This document shows, in pieces, positions 33,301 through 41,998 of a stretch of 46,007 nt of DNA. Numbering within the stretch: the stretch's first letter is position 1; each line of letters begins with the position of its first letter. Position numbers and translations under genes: made by a program. Source of the DNA: an uncultured Mollicutes bacterium (GTDB lineage Bacteria > Bacillota_I > Bacilli_A > Acholeplasmatales > Anaeroplasmataceae); contig CAMELE010000014.1 of NCBI GenBank assembly GCA_945923475.1, forward strand, positions 1-46,007, read 5' to 3'. Under the pieces are notes generated by a model, which was given only the letters and a program-made list of their open reading frames with translations, had not been told where the DNA came from and searched no databases.

Positions 33301-34048
33301 TGCATGATGGAGCAGACAAAATAGACAATTTATCAATTGTTAATTTGGCTCTAATCTCTTGAACAGTACCAATAATCATATTGGCTAAAACAATTACTAA
33401 GAATGTTAAATCCTTAATACTATTAATTGAAATTAAAAAACCTGCAATTACAAACGTTAATAGATTAAAGAACGTAAATATATTTGAAATAATTATTTGC
33501 GAAATTGTTTTAGTAGAACCAACGGATTTAAAATTATTTAATCCTTGATTAATTCTTTCCTCGACTGTTGCTTCAGATAAACCAAGCTTCGTATCCGCTT
33601 CAATACGATTAACTTCTAAAAGTTTTTTTCTAAGCTTTTTAGAAAGTTTTGGCGATGCTAGTATTTTTTCCTTACGCTTTTGGGCAGCATTGATCGCCTT
33701 TTCTTCCTCTGTTTTGTTTTTTTCAAGAGCCTTTTTATGCGCTTTTTGTTCAAACACCGCCCTCTTTTTTTCTTCTTCAGCTAGCTTTCTTTCATTACGT
33801 AATCTTAGTTCCTCTTGATGCTCCAAACGTTTTTGTTCATTTTGCTTTTTCTTTTGCTCTAGCAATTCTTTTTTTCTTTCTTCCTTTAACTGCAAAATCT
33901 CATCATCAATTGCAGTTTCAGTATCTTCATCCATTATTCCGTCATACTTTTTAGGATCAAAATCTTCTGTTTCTTCTTCAGAATCATCATTTAGAGCAAT
34001 AGGCTCATCATCATATTCTAATTCTTCATCTTTTTCATTATTCTTCAT
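30374..34048 (-). CDS. CtpE-like P-type cation ATPase with added cytoplasmic and extracytoplasmic regions
   Basis: 1,224 residues against ~800 for typical CtpE-type pumps. Residues 1-165 are acidic then a Lys/Glu/Gln-rich coiled coil. The pump core follows: S-L-L-T-G-E-A-D (actuator), M-I-P-S-G-L-Y-L-V-T-S in M4 (usual P-E-G-L), C-L-D-K-T-G-T-I-T-D-G (phosphorylation Asp), G-A-P-E-F-I-L, M-T-G-D-G-V-N-D-I-L-A-L-K. After a helix ending L-M-P-S-F-F-D-F comes a ~310-residue insertion with repeated D-G-Y/D-G motifs, then a last helix and basic tail. CtpE relatives move Ca2+ or similar cations; the substrate here is inferred only. The ATG at 34048 has GGTAGGTG; it overlaps mrnC. Confidence 0.88.
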   Translation of the reverse strand: MKNNEKDEELEYDDEPIALNDDSEEETEDFDPKKYDGIMDEDTETAIDDEILQLKEERKKELLEQKKKQNEQKRLEHQEELRLRNERKLAEEEKKRAVFEQKAHKKALEKNKTEEEKAINAAQKRKEKILASPKLSKKLRKKLLEVNRIEADTKLGLSEATVEERINQGLNNFKSVGSTKTISQIIISNIFTFFNLLTFVIAGFLISINSIKDLTFLVIVLANMIIGTVQEIRAKLTIDKLSILSAPSCNVLREGKVQEVSLEEVVLDDLLVLDSGKQICSDSILVDGQIEVNESLLTGEADAIVKHPGDILYSGSFVVSGRCIARVDKVGSDNYIERLSGQAKQYRKPNSELLKSLKRIIMVMGCIIIPTGIALFLIQYMMNGLPYETCIRKTAGAMIGMIPSGLYLVTSVALAVGVLRLGKQNVLVQELYCIEMLARVDVLCLDKTGTITDGSMSVKNVIDYDIIKDLTTKQIVSAMLNATNDMNLTNVALEEKFGRAKRLKHSKVIPFSSQRKYSAATFDNYGTFVLGAPEFILKKNYKLIESDVNKSAKEGYRVLLIAHSFDSIADDLIPNNLEPVALILIEDNVRPDAIKTIDYFKKSGVEVKVISGDNPVTVSKVAERAGIDRANEYISLDGLTDTEVVRAAAKYTVFGRVSPSQKKLLVQTLQELGHKVAMTGDGVNDILALKEADCSIAIASGSEAARNVSHLVLLDSNFNSMPKVVQEGRRVISNVAKVAKLYLTKTIFSLLLTIVALIQGSYPISTNQLLMIDFLCIGLPSVILVLEPNNEMAPKNFLSTIIKSALPGAIVIVIQSILVFLLQSSLDMSSRVTSTIICITATFTCMMVLYETCKPFNNSIRKWLFGGCFSVFVFATLLMPSFFDFSPTFAGMQYYSKTEEVITWETQVVSISESNHYTVDGYVLEELCVKPTTTHTAEVNSDGYLVVDNVVVTNHKPSLPDVTCSSNGKFVFGAYETPYVYLNSNTYSIRVSSDGTVFIVYEENDRTFETKTMYNILPEVSIIDNYYYVDGYNTMIRTTNTKVGKVSLQNNYDVYIDGEPLNYQINNGEPILISHKDGKLWLDGDSSDIDYDESLISTLSIKSKEYYINDIATGVNYLPEIDITSANYYIVNGMITEYKCKGTNTTIIQSLTSDGYLKIDGVVTNIKVDSKVVYGGQVAVLPMNCIILLIALCLASHPLIFVIKSVVPFSKKQFKKLTDILNRI

Positions 34049-34442
34049 GACAATCATCACCTACCTCTATTACTTTTATTGCATATTCCATTAATTCATT
34101 CATTCTATCTGTTTTACCAGATAAATATAAATATCCAATTAATGCTTCAAATCCAGTACCTTCTAAATAATCAATTCTTTGAATATTCTTTCTAACCTTA
34201 GGTACATTTGAATTCCTTCCTCTTTTATAATACTCCATTTCTTCGTCATTCAAAATACTTTTTGACTTAAAATGTCGAATTACTTTAGCTTGAGCCTCTC
34301 CACTAGTATATTTTATAGCATGCTTATGAAGTTCATTAACTTTTGTATAGCCACAATCTAATAGGTGCTTTCTTACGTAGATTTCATAAACACTATCGCC
34401 AATATACGCTAATGCTAAGCCATTATATAGTTTAGCTTCCAT
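34038..34442 (-). CDS. mrnC: Mini-ribonuclease III
   Basis: A small RNase III domain without the dsRNA-binding domain, which matures 23S rRNA. N-G-L-A-L-A-Y-I-G-D-S-V-Y-E-I-Y-V-R (residues about 7-24) carries the catalytic E/D set, and the later E-G-T-G-F-E-A-L-I-G-Y-L-Y-L-S-G motif is typical. 134 aa is normal. It starts at the last base of the cysS stop region, as in Bacillus cysS-mrnC. Confidence 0.95.
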   Translation of the reverse strand: MEAKLYNGLALAYIGDSVYEIYVRKHLLDCGYTKVNELHKHAIKYTSGEAQAKVIRHFKSKSILNDEEMEYYKRGRNSNVPKVRKNIQRIDYLEGTGFEALIGYLYLSGKTDRMNELMEYAIKVIEVGDDCHEE

Positions 34443-35773
34443 TAGATAACACCCATATTAATTAGCATATCTCTATATTTATCTGCCGATTCAAAATCCT
34501 TATTCTTTTTAGCTTCAATCCATAATGTATAAACATTACGTTCCTTCTCGGTCAATGGATTATATTCTAGCTTAACACCTAAAACATCCATAATTTCTTT
34601 TATCATTTTAATCTTTTTTGCCAATGTATTTAAATCTGTGCTTCTTAAAGCAAGATTTGCTTCCTTTAATAAGCCATTAAGTAGACTTAATACATTTTGG
34701 CAATTTAAATCTTGATTCATATATTCAATAAACTGCTTTTTATCCTCAGGAATTACCTCGTTTAATTCAATTCTATTGTAATCAAGAGCTAGCATTGAAT
34801 TCTTATATGCACGTTGGAATTTTTCATATTCCTTCTTATATTGATTAAAAAGCTCATCGTCATAGCTTATTGAATTTCGATATGGTTGGGTAACAATTAA
34901 GAATCTAAAGGCCATTAATTCTTCCTTCGTCTTATAATCATTTACTAAAATTACATTTCCTAATGATTTTGACATTTTTTGACCCTTAAGATTTAATCTA
35001 CCTACATGTATCCAATACTTAGCTAGTGTATTTCCATACATAGCATTTGCCTGCGCTATTTCATTTTCATGATGAGGGAATTTTAAATCCATACCACCAC
35101 CATGAATATCAATCATATTATGATTAAATATCTTATCAATCATACAAACACACTCAGTGTGCCATCCTGGACGACCACTACCAAACGGAGAATCCCATTT
35201 AATTCCAACATTGGTTTTTTTCCAAAGAGCAAAATCTAATGGATTCTCTTTTTTAAGATCAACATCCTTACGAACTCCATTTTGTAATTCCTCTTGAATT
35301 TGATTTGATAGAATTCCATAATTATCTAACTTAGAAACGCGGAAGTATACATCCCCATCATTATCATAAGCATATCCCTTTTCTTTAAGACCCTCAATAA
35401 ATGAAATCATATCCGGAATATACTCTGTTGCATGAGGAACAAATGTTGGTTTCTTTGAGCCTAAGCCTTCGCAATTCTTGAAATATGCTTTTTCATATTT
35501 GCATGCAATTTCTTGTTCCGTCACATTTTCATCAATAGCCTTTTTTATTATCTTATCATCAACATCAGTAATGTTAGATGCATAATTTACCTTATACCCT
35601 ATATATTCAAGATAATTCCTTAACATATCATAAAAAATTGCAGGTCGAGCATTGCCTATGTGGCTATAATCATAAACAGTAGGCCCACATACATACATAT
35701 TGACAACACCAGGCTGTAAGGTTTTAAATTCTTCCATTTTATTTGTTAATGAATTGTAAATCATTAAGCTCAT
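34442..35773 (-). CDS. cysS: Cysteinyl-tRNA synthetase
   Basis: Charges tRNA-Cys. The class I motifs are H-I-G-N (in Y-D-Y-S-H-I-G-N-A-R-P) and K-M-S-K-S (in L-K-G-Q-K-M-S-K-S-L-G-N); the zinc site has Cys28-type C-G-P-T, G-W-H-T-E-C and H-H-E-N-E. 443 aa is slightly shorter than usual (about 465). The start ATG follows GAGGGTGA. A lipoprotein gene with a terminator lies upstream; no T-box leader is seen in the short spacer. Confidence 0.97.
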   Translation of the reverse strand: MSLMIYNSLTNKMEEFKTLQPGVVNMYVCGPTVYDYSHIGNARPAIFYDMLRNYLEYIGYKVNYASNITDVDDKIIKKAIDENVTEQEIACKYEKAYFKNCEGLGSKKPTFVPHATEYIPDMISFIEGLKEKGYAYDNDGDVYFRVSKLDNYGILSNQIQEELQNGVRKDVDLKKENPLDFALWKKTNVGIKWDSPFGSGRPGWHTECVCMIDKIFNHNMIDIHGGGMDLKFPHHENEIAQANAMYGNTLAKYWIHVGRLNLKGQKMSKSLGNVILVNDYKTKEELMAFRFLIVTQPYRNSISYDDELFNQYKKEYEKFQRAYKNSMLALDYNRIELNEVIPEDKKQFIEYMNQDLNCQNVLSLLNGLLKEANLALRSTDLNTLAKKIKMIKEIMDVLGVKLEYNPLTEKERNVYTLWIEAKKNKDFESADKYRDMLINMGVI

Positions 35774-35796
35774 AAGATCACCCTCATTTTTAAAAT

Positions 35797-35824
35797 TTAG
35801 AAAGCGTCTGATTGTCAGACGCTT
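35797..35824 (-). terminator. Terminator of the lipoprotein gene
   Basis: AAGCGTCTGA (35802-35811) and TCAGACGCTT (35815-35824) form a perfect 10-bp GC-containing stem with a three-base loop, then a TTTCTAAATTTT tail on the minus strand. Confidence 0.85.
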
Positions 35825-35828
35825 AATA

Positions 35829-37508
35829 TTATGCTAAATCCTTAAAAAATTGCAACATTTCTTCTGTAAATCCAAAATTATCGTAATTAGATAGGGATTC
35901 ACCTAAACCATTTTCTAAAGATGCAGATAACACTAACGTAGGAACCTCAAAGTATACAGACTCAACTAAAGTACCAGGGGCAAATCCAAAATTAAGAATA
36001 CGACTATACTCAGGTTCTTTATCTTTAGTTTCCTCCGTACCTTCTAAATCTTCTTTAATCAATTTAACGTTAAATGTATTTTCATTAGAAGCGTTGAAAT
36101 ATGCAACATTCTTAACTAATCCTTCTAGTTCTTGTAAATCAGCTCCGCAGAACAATCCAATCCTTACGCTATATGCAGAAAGTGATTGAAAATCAATACT
36201 ACCACTAGATGCACATGTATTAATAACTCCACTATTTATACCAACAAATGTCCCTACCGCAACATTATCCTTGTAGTTTTCAATTTTCCAATCCTTAGCA
36301 GGCGCTTCACCATTATCATCCTCAATCTTATTGCCATAAATGGCCTTTTGTGTAGACTCTTTAATTATATACTTTGAAGTGATATTTGTATTTGCAACAC
36401 AATTTTTAATAACTCCAGTATTTTTATTTCTACCTACAAGTCCCCCAATTAGTTGTAATAATTCAGTTTTTTCTTCAATAGATGTTCCTTCAAATGTTTG
36501 ATTTATAGAAATAGCTGTATCAGCGCTTGAATTAGATAAAACATTATCAACATTTGAATCATTTTGTCCAACAAGACCACCCAAATACAATGATTTAGAC
36601 GCGGTAACATCAAATACAGTTTTGCTTACATGAACATTCTTTATAGTTCCACAATCGTTTTGTCCAACAGCTCCACCAACATAGAATAGTTTTGATGTAG
36701 TCGCAGTTGTTGAAACCTTAATTGTACAGTTCTTTACACTTACATTTTCCAAAGTAGCTCCTGATGCTAGACATCCAGCTACCATACCTATATATGAATC
36801 TGAATATCTTCTTATACTAATTTCTCCAGATTCAATTGTTAAATTTTTAACAGTTGAACCACTAGATAAATAGCCAAAAAATCCATAATATGATGTACTA
36901 GAAGTTTGCTTAAAGAATCTAATAGAATGTCCATTTCCATCAAATGTTCCAGTAAATGCAGATGATGATGAGCTACTAAATAATGGAGTCCATTCCTTAT
37001 ATTCTTCACTTGTTCCAACTTCTAAATCATTTTCTAGACGATAGTAACCACTATAGTCATTTTTAATTTTATCTAAATCCTCAAGACTATTTATTAAGAT
37101 AGGCGCATCAGAATCAGTTCCTAATTTGTTTGTAGAAATTTCTTTTTCAGCCAATGTAACCTGCTTATCACGAATAGTACATAAAAGCTTAACCGTATAG
37201 GTTGTGTTAGCTTCTAATGATGTCAATTTGACAGTTTGACTATCATCCTCAGAATCAGTTATAGGTAGCTTATCACATGTTTGGTAGGTTTTCTTAGTTC
37301 CTTCATCATCATAAACTCCTATTTGAACTGAGCCAGATGTTATTTCACCCTCTGGATCATCAACGCTTGCAGTTACACACATAGTATTACGGGTAACATA
37401 CTCCTCTTCAAGGGTACCTGTTGCCTTCACATCCTTACTACAACTAGCTAACGCTATTGTACCTAATATAATAAAAGCTAAAAAGCATAATAATTTTCTC
37501 TTCTTCAT
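35829..37508 (-). CDS. Surface lipoprotein with GLUG-type repeats
   Basis: The signal peptide ends in a lipobox (I-A-L-A-S-C, Cys about 23), so the protein is lipid-anchored outside the cell. Residues about 30-130 form an Fn3-like beta domain (T-L-E-A-N-T-T-Y-T-V-K-L). Then a W-x-P-L-F ... F-T-G-T-F-D-G-N-G-H-S-I segment opens a solenoid with GLUG-like repeats (Y-Y-G-F-F-G-Y-L, V-G-G-A-V-G-Q-N, L-G-G-L-V-G-Q-N, I-G-G-L-V-G-R-N). Such proteins in gut Firmicutes act as adhesins or carbohydrate-binding surface proteins; the target is unknown. 559 aa, single gene with clear promoter (37545-37573) and terminator. Confidence 0.88.
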   Translation of the reverse strand: MKKRKLLCFLAFIILGTIALASCSKDVKATGTLEEEYVTRNTMCVTASVDDPEGEITSGSVQIGVYDDEGTKKTYQTCDKLPITDSEDDSQTVKLTSLEANTTYTVKLLCTIRDKQVTLAEKEISTNKLGTDSDAPILINSLEDLDKIKNDYSGYYRLENDLEVGTSEEYKEWTPLFSSSSSSAFTGTFDGNGHSIRFFKQTSSTSYYGFFGYLSSGSTVKNLTIESGEISIRRYSDSYIGMVAGCLASGATLENVSVKNCTIKVSTTATTSKLFYVGGAVGQNDCGTIKNVHVSKTVFDVTASKSLYLGGLVGQNDSNVDNVLSNSSADTAISINQTFEGTSIEEKTELLQLIGGLVGRNKNTGVIKNCVANTNITSKYIIKESTQKAIYGNKIEDDNGEAPAKDWKIENYKDNVAVGTFVGINSGVINTCASSGSIDFQSLSAYSVRIGLFCGADLQELEGLVKNVAYFNASNENTFNVKLIKEDLEGTEETKDKEPEYSRILNFGFAPGTLVESVYFEVPTLVLSASLENGLGESLSNYDNFGFTEEMLQFFKDLA

Positions 37509-37544
37509 AAATTAACCTCATTTTTTTTGCAATTTGCTTACTTT

Positions 37545-37573
37545 ATTATACTCTAAAATATGTTTTCTTACAA
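37545..37573 (-). promoter_or_regulatory. Promoter of the lipoprotein gene
   Basis: TTGTAA (37568-37573), a 17-base spacer and a perfect TATAAT (37545-37550) on the minus strand, 37 bases before the start codon. Confidence 0.65.
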
Positions 37574-37695
37574 CATTAATGTTTATTAAAAAGCTATATT
37601 TAGATAAATATTTCATCCATTTATTTACTTTAAACAATAAAAACTATGTAAAGATACATTTATATAATATTTCACATTTATTTAATATTCAAAAA

Positions 37696-37725
37696 TTGAC
37701 TTTTACTTTATATTTATATTATAAT
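37696..37725 (+). promoter_or_regulatory. Promoter of the dehydratase-activase operon
   Basis: TTGACT (37696-37701), an 18-base spacer and TATAAT (37720-37725), 40 bases before the start codon. With the lipoprotein promoter it makes a divergent, AT-rich control region of about 250 bases. Confidence 0.7.
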
Positions 37726-37764
37726 GGTAATAACGGGTTTTTCATAGAAAGTTGAGGTACATAT

Positions 37765-40680
37765 ATGATAAAATTAGGGCTTGATATTGGTTCTACTACT
37801 ATAAAATATGTTGTTTTAGATTCCAATGAAAATATCATATATAAGGATTACAAAAGACATTATTCGCACATTAAGGAAAATGTGCTTGAGATATTAAATA
37901 TATTAAAAGACAAAAACATAATCAATGAGACTTTTACATTTGCTATTTCTGGTTCTGCTGGCATGGGTCTTGCGAATGGATGTGGAATTTCATTTATCCA
38001 GGAGGTATATGCAACACGTATAGCAGCTAATAAGCTTATTCCTAATACCGATTGTATTATTGAGCTTGGTGGTGAGGATGCAAAAATCCTTTTCCTATCT
38101 GATGGTATGGAGGTTAGAATGAATGGATCTTGTGCAGGTGGTACAGGGGCCTTCATTGACCAAATGGCAACATTGCTTAATGTTGATATAACAGAGATAA
38201 ATGGCTATGCCAAGGATCACGAAAAACTGTATAACATCGCATCAAGATGTGGAGTTTTTGCTAAAACAGATATTCAGCCCTTGTTAAATCAAGGCGCTTC
38301 AAAGTCTGATATTGCCGCATCTATCTTTAAAGCAGTTGTAAACCAAACAATTGGCGGACTAGCTCAAGGAAGAGAAATCACCGGAAATGTTGTATACCTT
38401 GGAGGACCATTAACATTCTTAAGCGAACTAAAAAAGAGTTTTGATGAATCCTTACATGTAAATGGTACATGTCCAGAGAATTCACTGTACTATGTTGCCT
38501 TAGGTGCAGCATTTTGCTCAACAGTCGAATTTAAGCTAGATGAAATTATTAGTGTAATAGAAAATTATAAATCAAATCAAAAATATGGATTTAATGAGCC
38601 TCTTTTCTCTTCACAATATGAGCTTGAGGAATTTCGAAAAAGGCATGCTGAGGATAATGTTAAAACATTACCAATTGATAACTACTCTAAGCCATTATAT
38701 TTAGGTGTTGATAGTGGATCAACAACATTAAAGATGGTTTTAATTGACGAAGATTTAAATATTCGTTATTCAAAATATATGTCAAACAAAGGAAATCCTG
38801 TAGACTTATTTAAAAATATTTTAAAAGAAATATATCAAGAACATCCATATATTCACATTGTAGGTGCAGCTTCTACTGGCTATGGCGAAGGTCTTATCCA
38901 AAATGCTTTTAATCTAGATGGAGGGCTTGTGGAAACTATGGCTCACTTTAGAGCTGCAAAGCATTTTATGCCAAACGTTGATTTTATCATTGATATTGGT
39001 GGTCAGGATATTAAATGCTTTAAAATAGAAAATGGTGTTATTTCAAACATCTTCCTAAATGAAGCATGCTCTTCTGGATGTGGATCATTTTTACAAACAT
39101 TTGCCAATGCATTGGGATACCCAATCGAGGAATTTGCTAAGATTGGTTTACTTGCACCAAAGCCTGTTGATTTAGGCTCTAGATGTACCGTATTTATGAA
39201 TTCATCGGTTAAGCAAGCCCAAAAGGATGGAGCTACTATTGATAATATCTCAGCTGGACTTTCTATTTCTGTTGTTAAGAATGCAATATACAAGGTTATT
39301 CGAGCTACAAATGCAAAATCACTTGGTAAGCATGTCGTAGTTCAAGGTGGAACATTCCACAATGAAGCAGTTTTAAGAGCATTTGAGCGTGAATTAGATT
39401 TACACGTTGTGTGTCCTAATATTGCTGGCTTAATGGGTGCATATGGTGCTGCATTATATGCAAAGGATATGAAGCTAAAGAATTCTAATATTTTAACTGA
39501 TGTTCAGCTTCAAAGCTTTAAACATGAAGTTAAATATGTAAACTGTGGTCTATGTAATAACCACTGCAGCTTAACAATTAATTCCTTTGGAGCAAATTCC
39601 AAAAAATTTATCAGTGGTAACCGTTGTGAAAGGCCATTAACAAATGGAATAGCTAAATCAAGCAGTCTAAATCTATATGAATATATTAAGGACAAGCTTC
39701 AAAGCTATAAGCCTGTTGAGGGTTCTCGAGGAAAAATTGGAATTCCTCTTGTACTTAACAACTATGAGCTTCTTCCATTTTGGCATACATTCTTTACAAA
39801 CCTAGGATTTGAGGTTATAAATAGTGGATTTTCAAATGCTAAGTTATTCATTTCCGGACAACACACAATCCCATCTGATACGATTTGCTATCCAGCAAAA
39901 TTAGTTCATGGACATATTGAAAAGCTATTAAATGATGGAATTGATACTATCTTCTACCCTTGTATGTCTTATAACATTAATGAGCATAAGGGAGACAATC
40001 ACTATAATTGTCCAATAGTTGCCTATTACCCAGAAAACATTAAGAACAACGTAAAAGCTATTAATAATGTGCGTTTTATCTACGATTACCTAGGAATATT
40101 TGATAAGGAACTTTTTAAAAAGAACATTTATAAGATTCTTAAAAAATATTACAAGGATATTTCAAAGCGTGAAATTGAATATGCTGCGGATAAAGCATAT
40201 GAAGAATATGATAATCACCTTAAAAATATCCAAAATGAAGGTAAAAGAATAATTGAGGAAGCTCGCAAGGATGGTAAGCAAATTATAGTGCTTGCAGGAC
40301 GTCCTTATCATGTTGACCCTGAGGTAAACCATGGAATCGATAAGCTTATTGCCGGATTTGATGTAGCAATCGTTACTGAGGAATCTATTGCGTATAACGA
40401 AGCTAAATTTGAGGTAAACGTCTTAAATCAATGGACATACCATTCAAGACTTTATGCAGCAGCAAAATATGTAATCAATCAACCAGATATGAATCTTGTT
40501 CAGCTTGTGTCATTTGGTTGCGGTCTTGATGCTGTCACAACAGATGAAACCAAGGAAATTCTTGAGCGCCATGGCAAAATCTATACTCAAATAAAAATTG
40601 ATGAAATAACAAATCTTGGTGCTGTTAAAATTAGACTTAGAAGTCTATTTGAAGCTATTAAGCAAGGAAAGGGGGAATAA
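37765..40680 (+). CDS. 2-hydroxyacyl-CoA dehydratase activase, two ASKHA domains plus DUF2229
   Basis: 971 residues. The first BcrAD/BadFG ATPase domain starts G-L-D-I-G-S-T-T-I-K and has E-L-G-G-E-D-A and N-G-S-C-A-G-G-T-G-A-F; the second (from about 312) starts G-V-D-S-G-S-T-T-L-K, then D-I-G-G-Q-D-I and E-A-C-S-S-G-C-G-S-F. Each has Cys residues for the [4Fe-4S] cluster bridging subunits (C-A-G-G and S-R-C). From about 590 the DUF2229 part has C-G-L-C-N-N-H-C. The family reductively activates 2-hydroxyacyl-CoA dehydratases with ATP. It carries a GAGGT ribosome site and is followed after two bases by the dehydratase. Confidence 0.93.
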   Translation: MIKLGLDIGSTTIKYVVLDSNENIIYKDYKRHYSHIKENVLEILNILKDKNIINETFTFAISGSAGMGLANGCGISFIQEVYATRIAANKLIPNTDCIIELGGEDAKILFLSDGMEVRMNGSCAGGTGAFIDQMATLLNVDITEINGYAKDHEKLYNIASRCGVFAKTDIQPLLNQGASKSDIAASIFKAVVNQTIGGLAQGREITGNVVYLGGPLTFLSELKKSFDESLHVNGTCPENSLYYVALGAAFCSTVEFKLDEIISVIENYKSNQKYGFNEPLFSSQYELEEFRKRHAEDNVKTLPIDNYSKPLYLGVDSGSTTLKMVLIDEDLNIRYSKYMSNKGNPVDLFKNILKEIYQEHPYIHIVGAASTGYGEGLIQNAFNLDGGLVETMAHFRAAKHFMPNVDFIIDIGGQDIKCFKIENGVISNIFLNEACSSGCGSFLQTFANALGYPIEEFAKIGLLAPKPVDLGSRCTVFMNSSVKQAQKDGATIDNISAGLSISVVKNAIYKVIRATNAKSLGKHVVVQGGTFHNEAVLRAFERELDLHVVCPNIAGLMGAYGAALYAKDMKLKNSNILTDVQLQSFKHEVKYVNCGLCNNHCSLTINSFGANSKKFISGNRCERPLTNGIAKSSSLNLYEYIKDKLQSYKPVEGSRGKIGIPLVLNNYELLPFWHTFFTNLGFEVINSGFSNAKLFISGQHTIPSDTICYPAKLVHGHIEKLLNDGIDTIFYPCMSYNINEHKGDNHYNCPIVAYYPENIKNNVKAINNVRFIYDYLGIFDKELFKKNIYKILKKYYKDISKREIEYAADKAYEEYDNHLKNIQNEGKRIIEEARKDGKQIIVLAGRPYHVDPEVNHGIDKLIAGFDVAIVTEESIAYNEAKFEVNVLNQWTYHSRLYAAAKYVINQPDMNLVQLVSFGCGLDAVTTDETKEILERHGKIYTQIKIDEITNLGAVKIRLRSLFEAIKQGKGE

Positions 40681-40682
40681 CA

Positions 40683-41960
40683 ATGATAAATACGGATGAT
40701 ATTAAAATTGAATATCCTAAATTCAAAAAAGAAATGCGTAAAACTCATACTATTTTAATTCCTTCAATGCTTGATATTCACTTTGCACTTGTAGAAAACG
40801 CATTGAATAGCTGTGGATATAAAACAGAAATTTTAAAGAATAAAGGTCCTGAATGTGCTCAAGAGGGTCTCAAGTATGTTCATAATGATACCTGTTATCC
40901 AGCCCTACTAGTAATTGGTCAATTCATCGACGCTCTTAATCATCGTGATGATTTAGACCATGTAGCTCTTCTTATTACTCAAACAGGTGGTGGATGTAGA
41001 GCATCTAATTACATTCACCTATTAAGAAAGGCTTTAGTGAAGGCTGGATATGGATATATTCCTGTTCTATCTCTTAATGCTGCCAATCTTGAAAAGGATT
41101 CGGGATTGCAAATCACTATTCCTTTAATTAAAAGAGTTGTAGCGGCACTTACATATGGCGACTTTATTATGTATCTAAATAATAAAGTTCGTTCATATGA
41201 GGCAAATAAAGGAGATTCTCAAAAAATTGTTGATAAATGGATCAAAATTTTGCGTGATCAATTCTATAATAATAAAGGCTCTTCTTTCCACTCAATGAAA
41301 AAAAATATGAAGCTGATTGCAAGAGAATTTGATAATGTAAAGCTTACAAATGAAGTTAAGCCCAAGGTTGGAATTGTTGGTGAAATCTATATTAAATATG
41401 CGTCACTTGGAAATAATGATTTAGAGAATTTCTTAATAAAGGAAAATGCTGAGGTTATGGTTCCTGGTGTTTTTGGATTTGCTCTTTACTGCTGTTATAA
41501 TGCCATATACGATAAAGAAATATACGGTTGGCATAAAAAAGCAGCACTCTACAATAAAATTGCAATTTGGTATTTAGAAAAACGTGAAAAAATTATTATT
41601 AAAGCAATAAAAAAGAATACTAAATTTACGCCAATGAAGCCATTTAAGGAAACTAAGGAAATGTCTAATGGTGTATTAGGCCACGGAACAAAGATGGGTG
41701 AAGGATGGCTTCTTACTGCTGAAATGGTTGAGCTTTGTGAAACTGGCTATTCTAACATTATTTGCGCTCAGCCATTTGGTTGTCTACCTAATCACATTTG
41801 TGGTAAAGGAGTAATGAAAACAATTAAACAGCAGCATCCTGACGCAAATATTGTGGCTATTGATTATGACCCATCTGCAACTAAAGTAAATCAAGAAAAC
41901 AGAATAAAGCTTATGCTTGCGATTGCAAGAGAAAATCTTCCAAAGAAACAGGAATTATAA
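40683..41960 (+). CDS. 2-hydroxyacyl-CoA dehydratase-like (HgdB/HGD-D) subunit
   Basis: 425 residues with H-N-D-T-C-Y-P-A-L-L-V-I-G-Q-F (about 65-79) and Q-T-G-G-G-C-R-A-S-N-Y (about 97-107), the conserved Cys motifs of the HGD-D fold, and C-A-Q-P-F-G-C-L-P-N-H near the C terminus. In many Firmicutes this part is fused to the activase as one ~1,400-residue protein; here they are two genes, joined by a GGGGGA site inside the end of the first. The reaction probably uses an Fe-S radical dehydration of a 2-hydroxyacyl-CoA, but the substrate is not known for this branch. A strong terminator follows. Confidence 0.9.
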   Translation: MINTDDIKIEYPKFKKEMRKTHTILIPSMLDIHFALVENALNSCGYKTEILKNKGPECAQEGLKYVHNDTCYPALLVIGQFIDALNHRDDLDHVALLITQTGGGCRASNYIHLLRKALVKAGYGYIPVLSLNAANLEKDSGLQITIPLIKRVVAALTYGDFIMYLNNKVRSYEANKGDSQKIVDKWIKILRDQFYNNKGSSFHSMKKNMKLIAREFDNVKLTNEVKPKVGIVGEIYIKYASLGNNDLENFLIKENAEVMVPGVFGFALYCCYNAIYDKEIYGWHKKAALYNKIAIWYLEKREKIIIKAIKKNTKFTPMKPFKETKEMSNGVLGHGTKMGEGWLLTAEMVELCETGYSNIICAQPFGCLPNHICGKGVMKTIKQQHPDANIVAIDYDPSATKVNQENRIKLMLAIARENLPKKQEL

Positions 41961-41965
41961 AAGAG

Positions 41966-41998
41966 AATGTCACTACAAAGTTGTAGTGACATTTTTTA
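41966..41998 (+). terminator. Strong terminator between the dehydratase and PAP2 genes
   Basis: AATGTCACTACAA (41966-41978) and TTGTAGTGACATT (41981-41993) pair perfectly over 13 bp, then TTTTT. The opposite strand also has an A/T run, so the PAP2 gene may use it too. Confidence 0.9.

Noticed and set aside
35774-35801. T-box leader for cysS
   Set aside because: Only about 50 bases separate cysS from the lipoprotein gene, filled by that gene's terminator and the ribosome site; there is no room for a T-box.
37534-37755. Plus-strand frame in the divergent control region
   Set aside because: It contains both promoters, has no ribosome site and is Leu/Tyr-rich from base composition.
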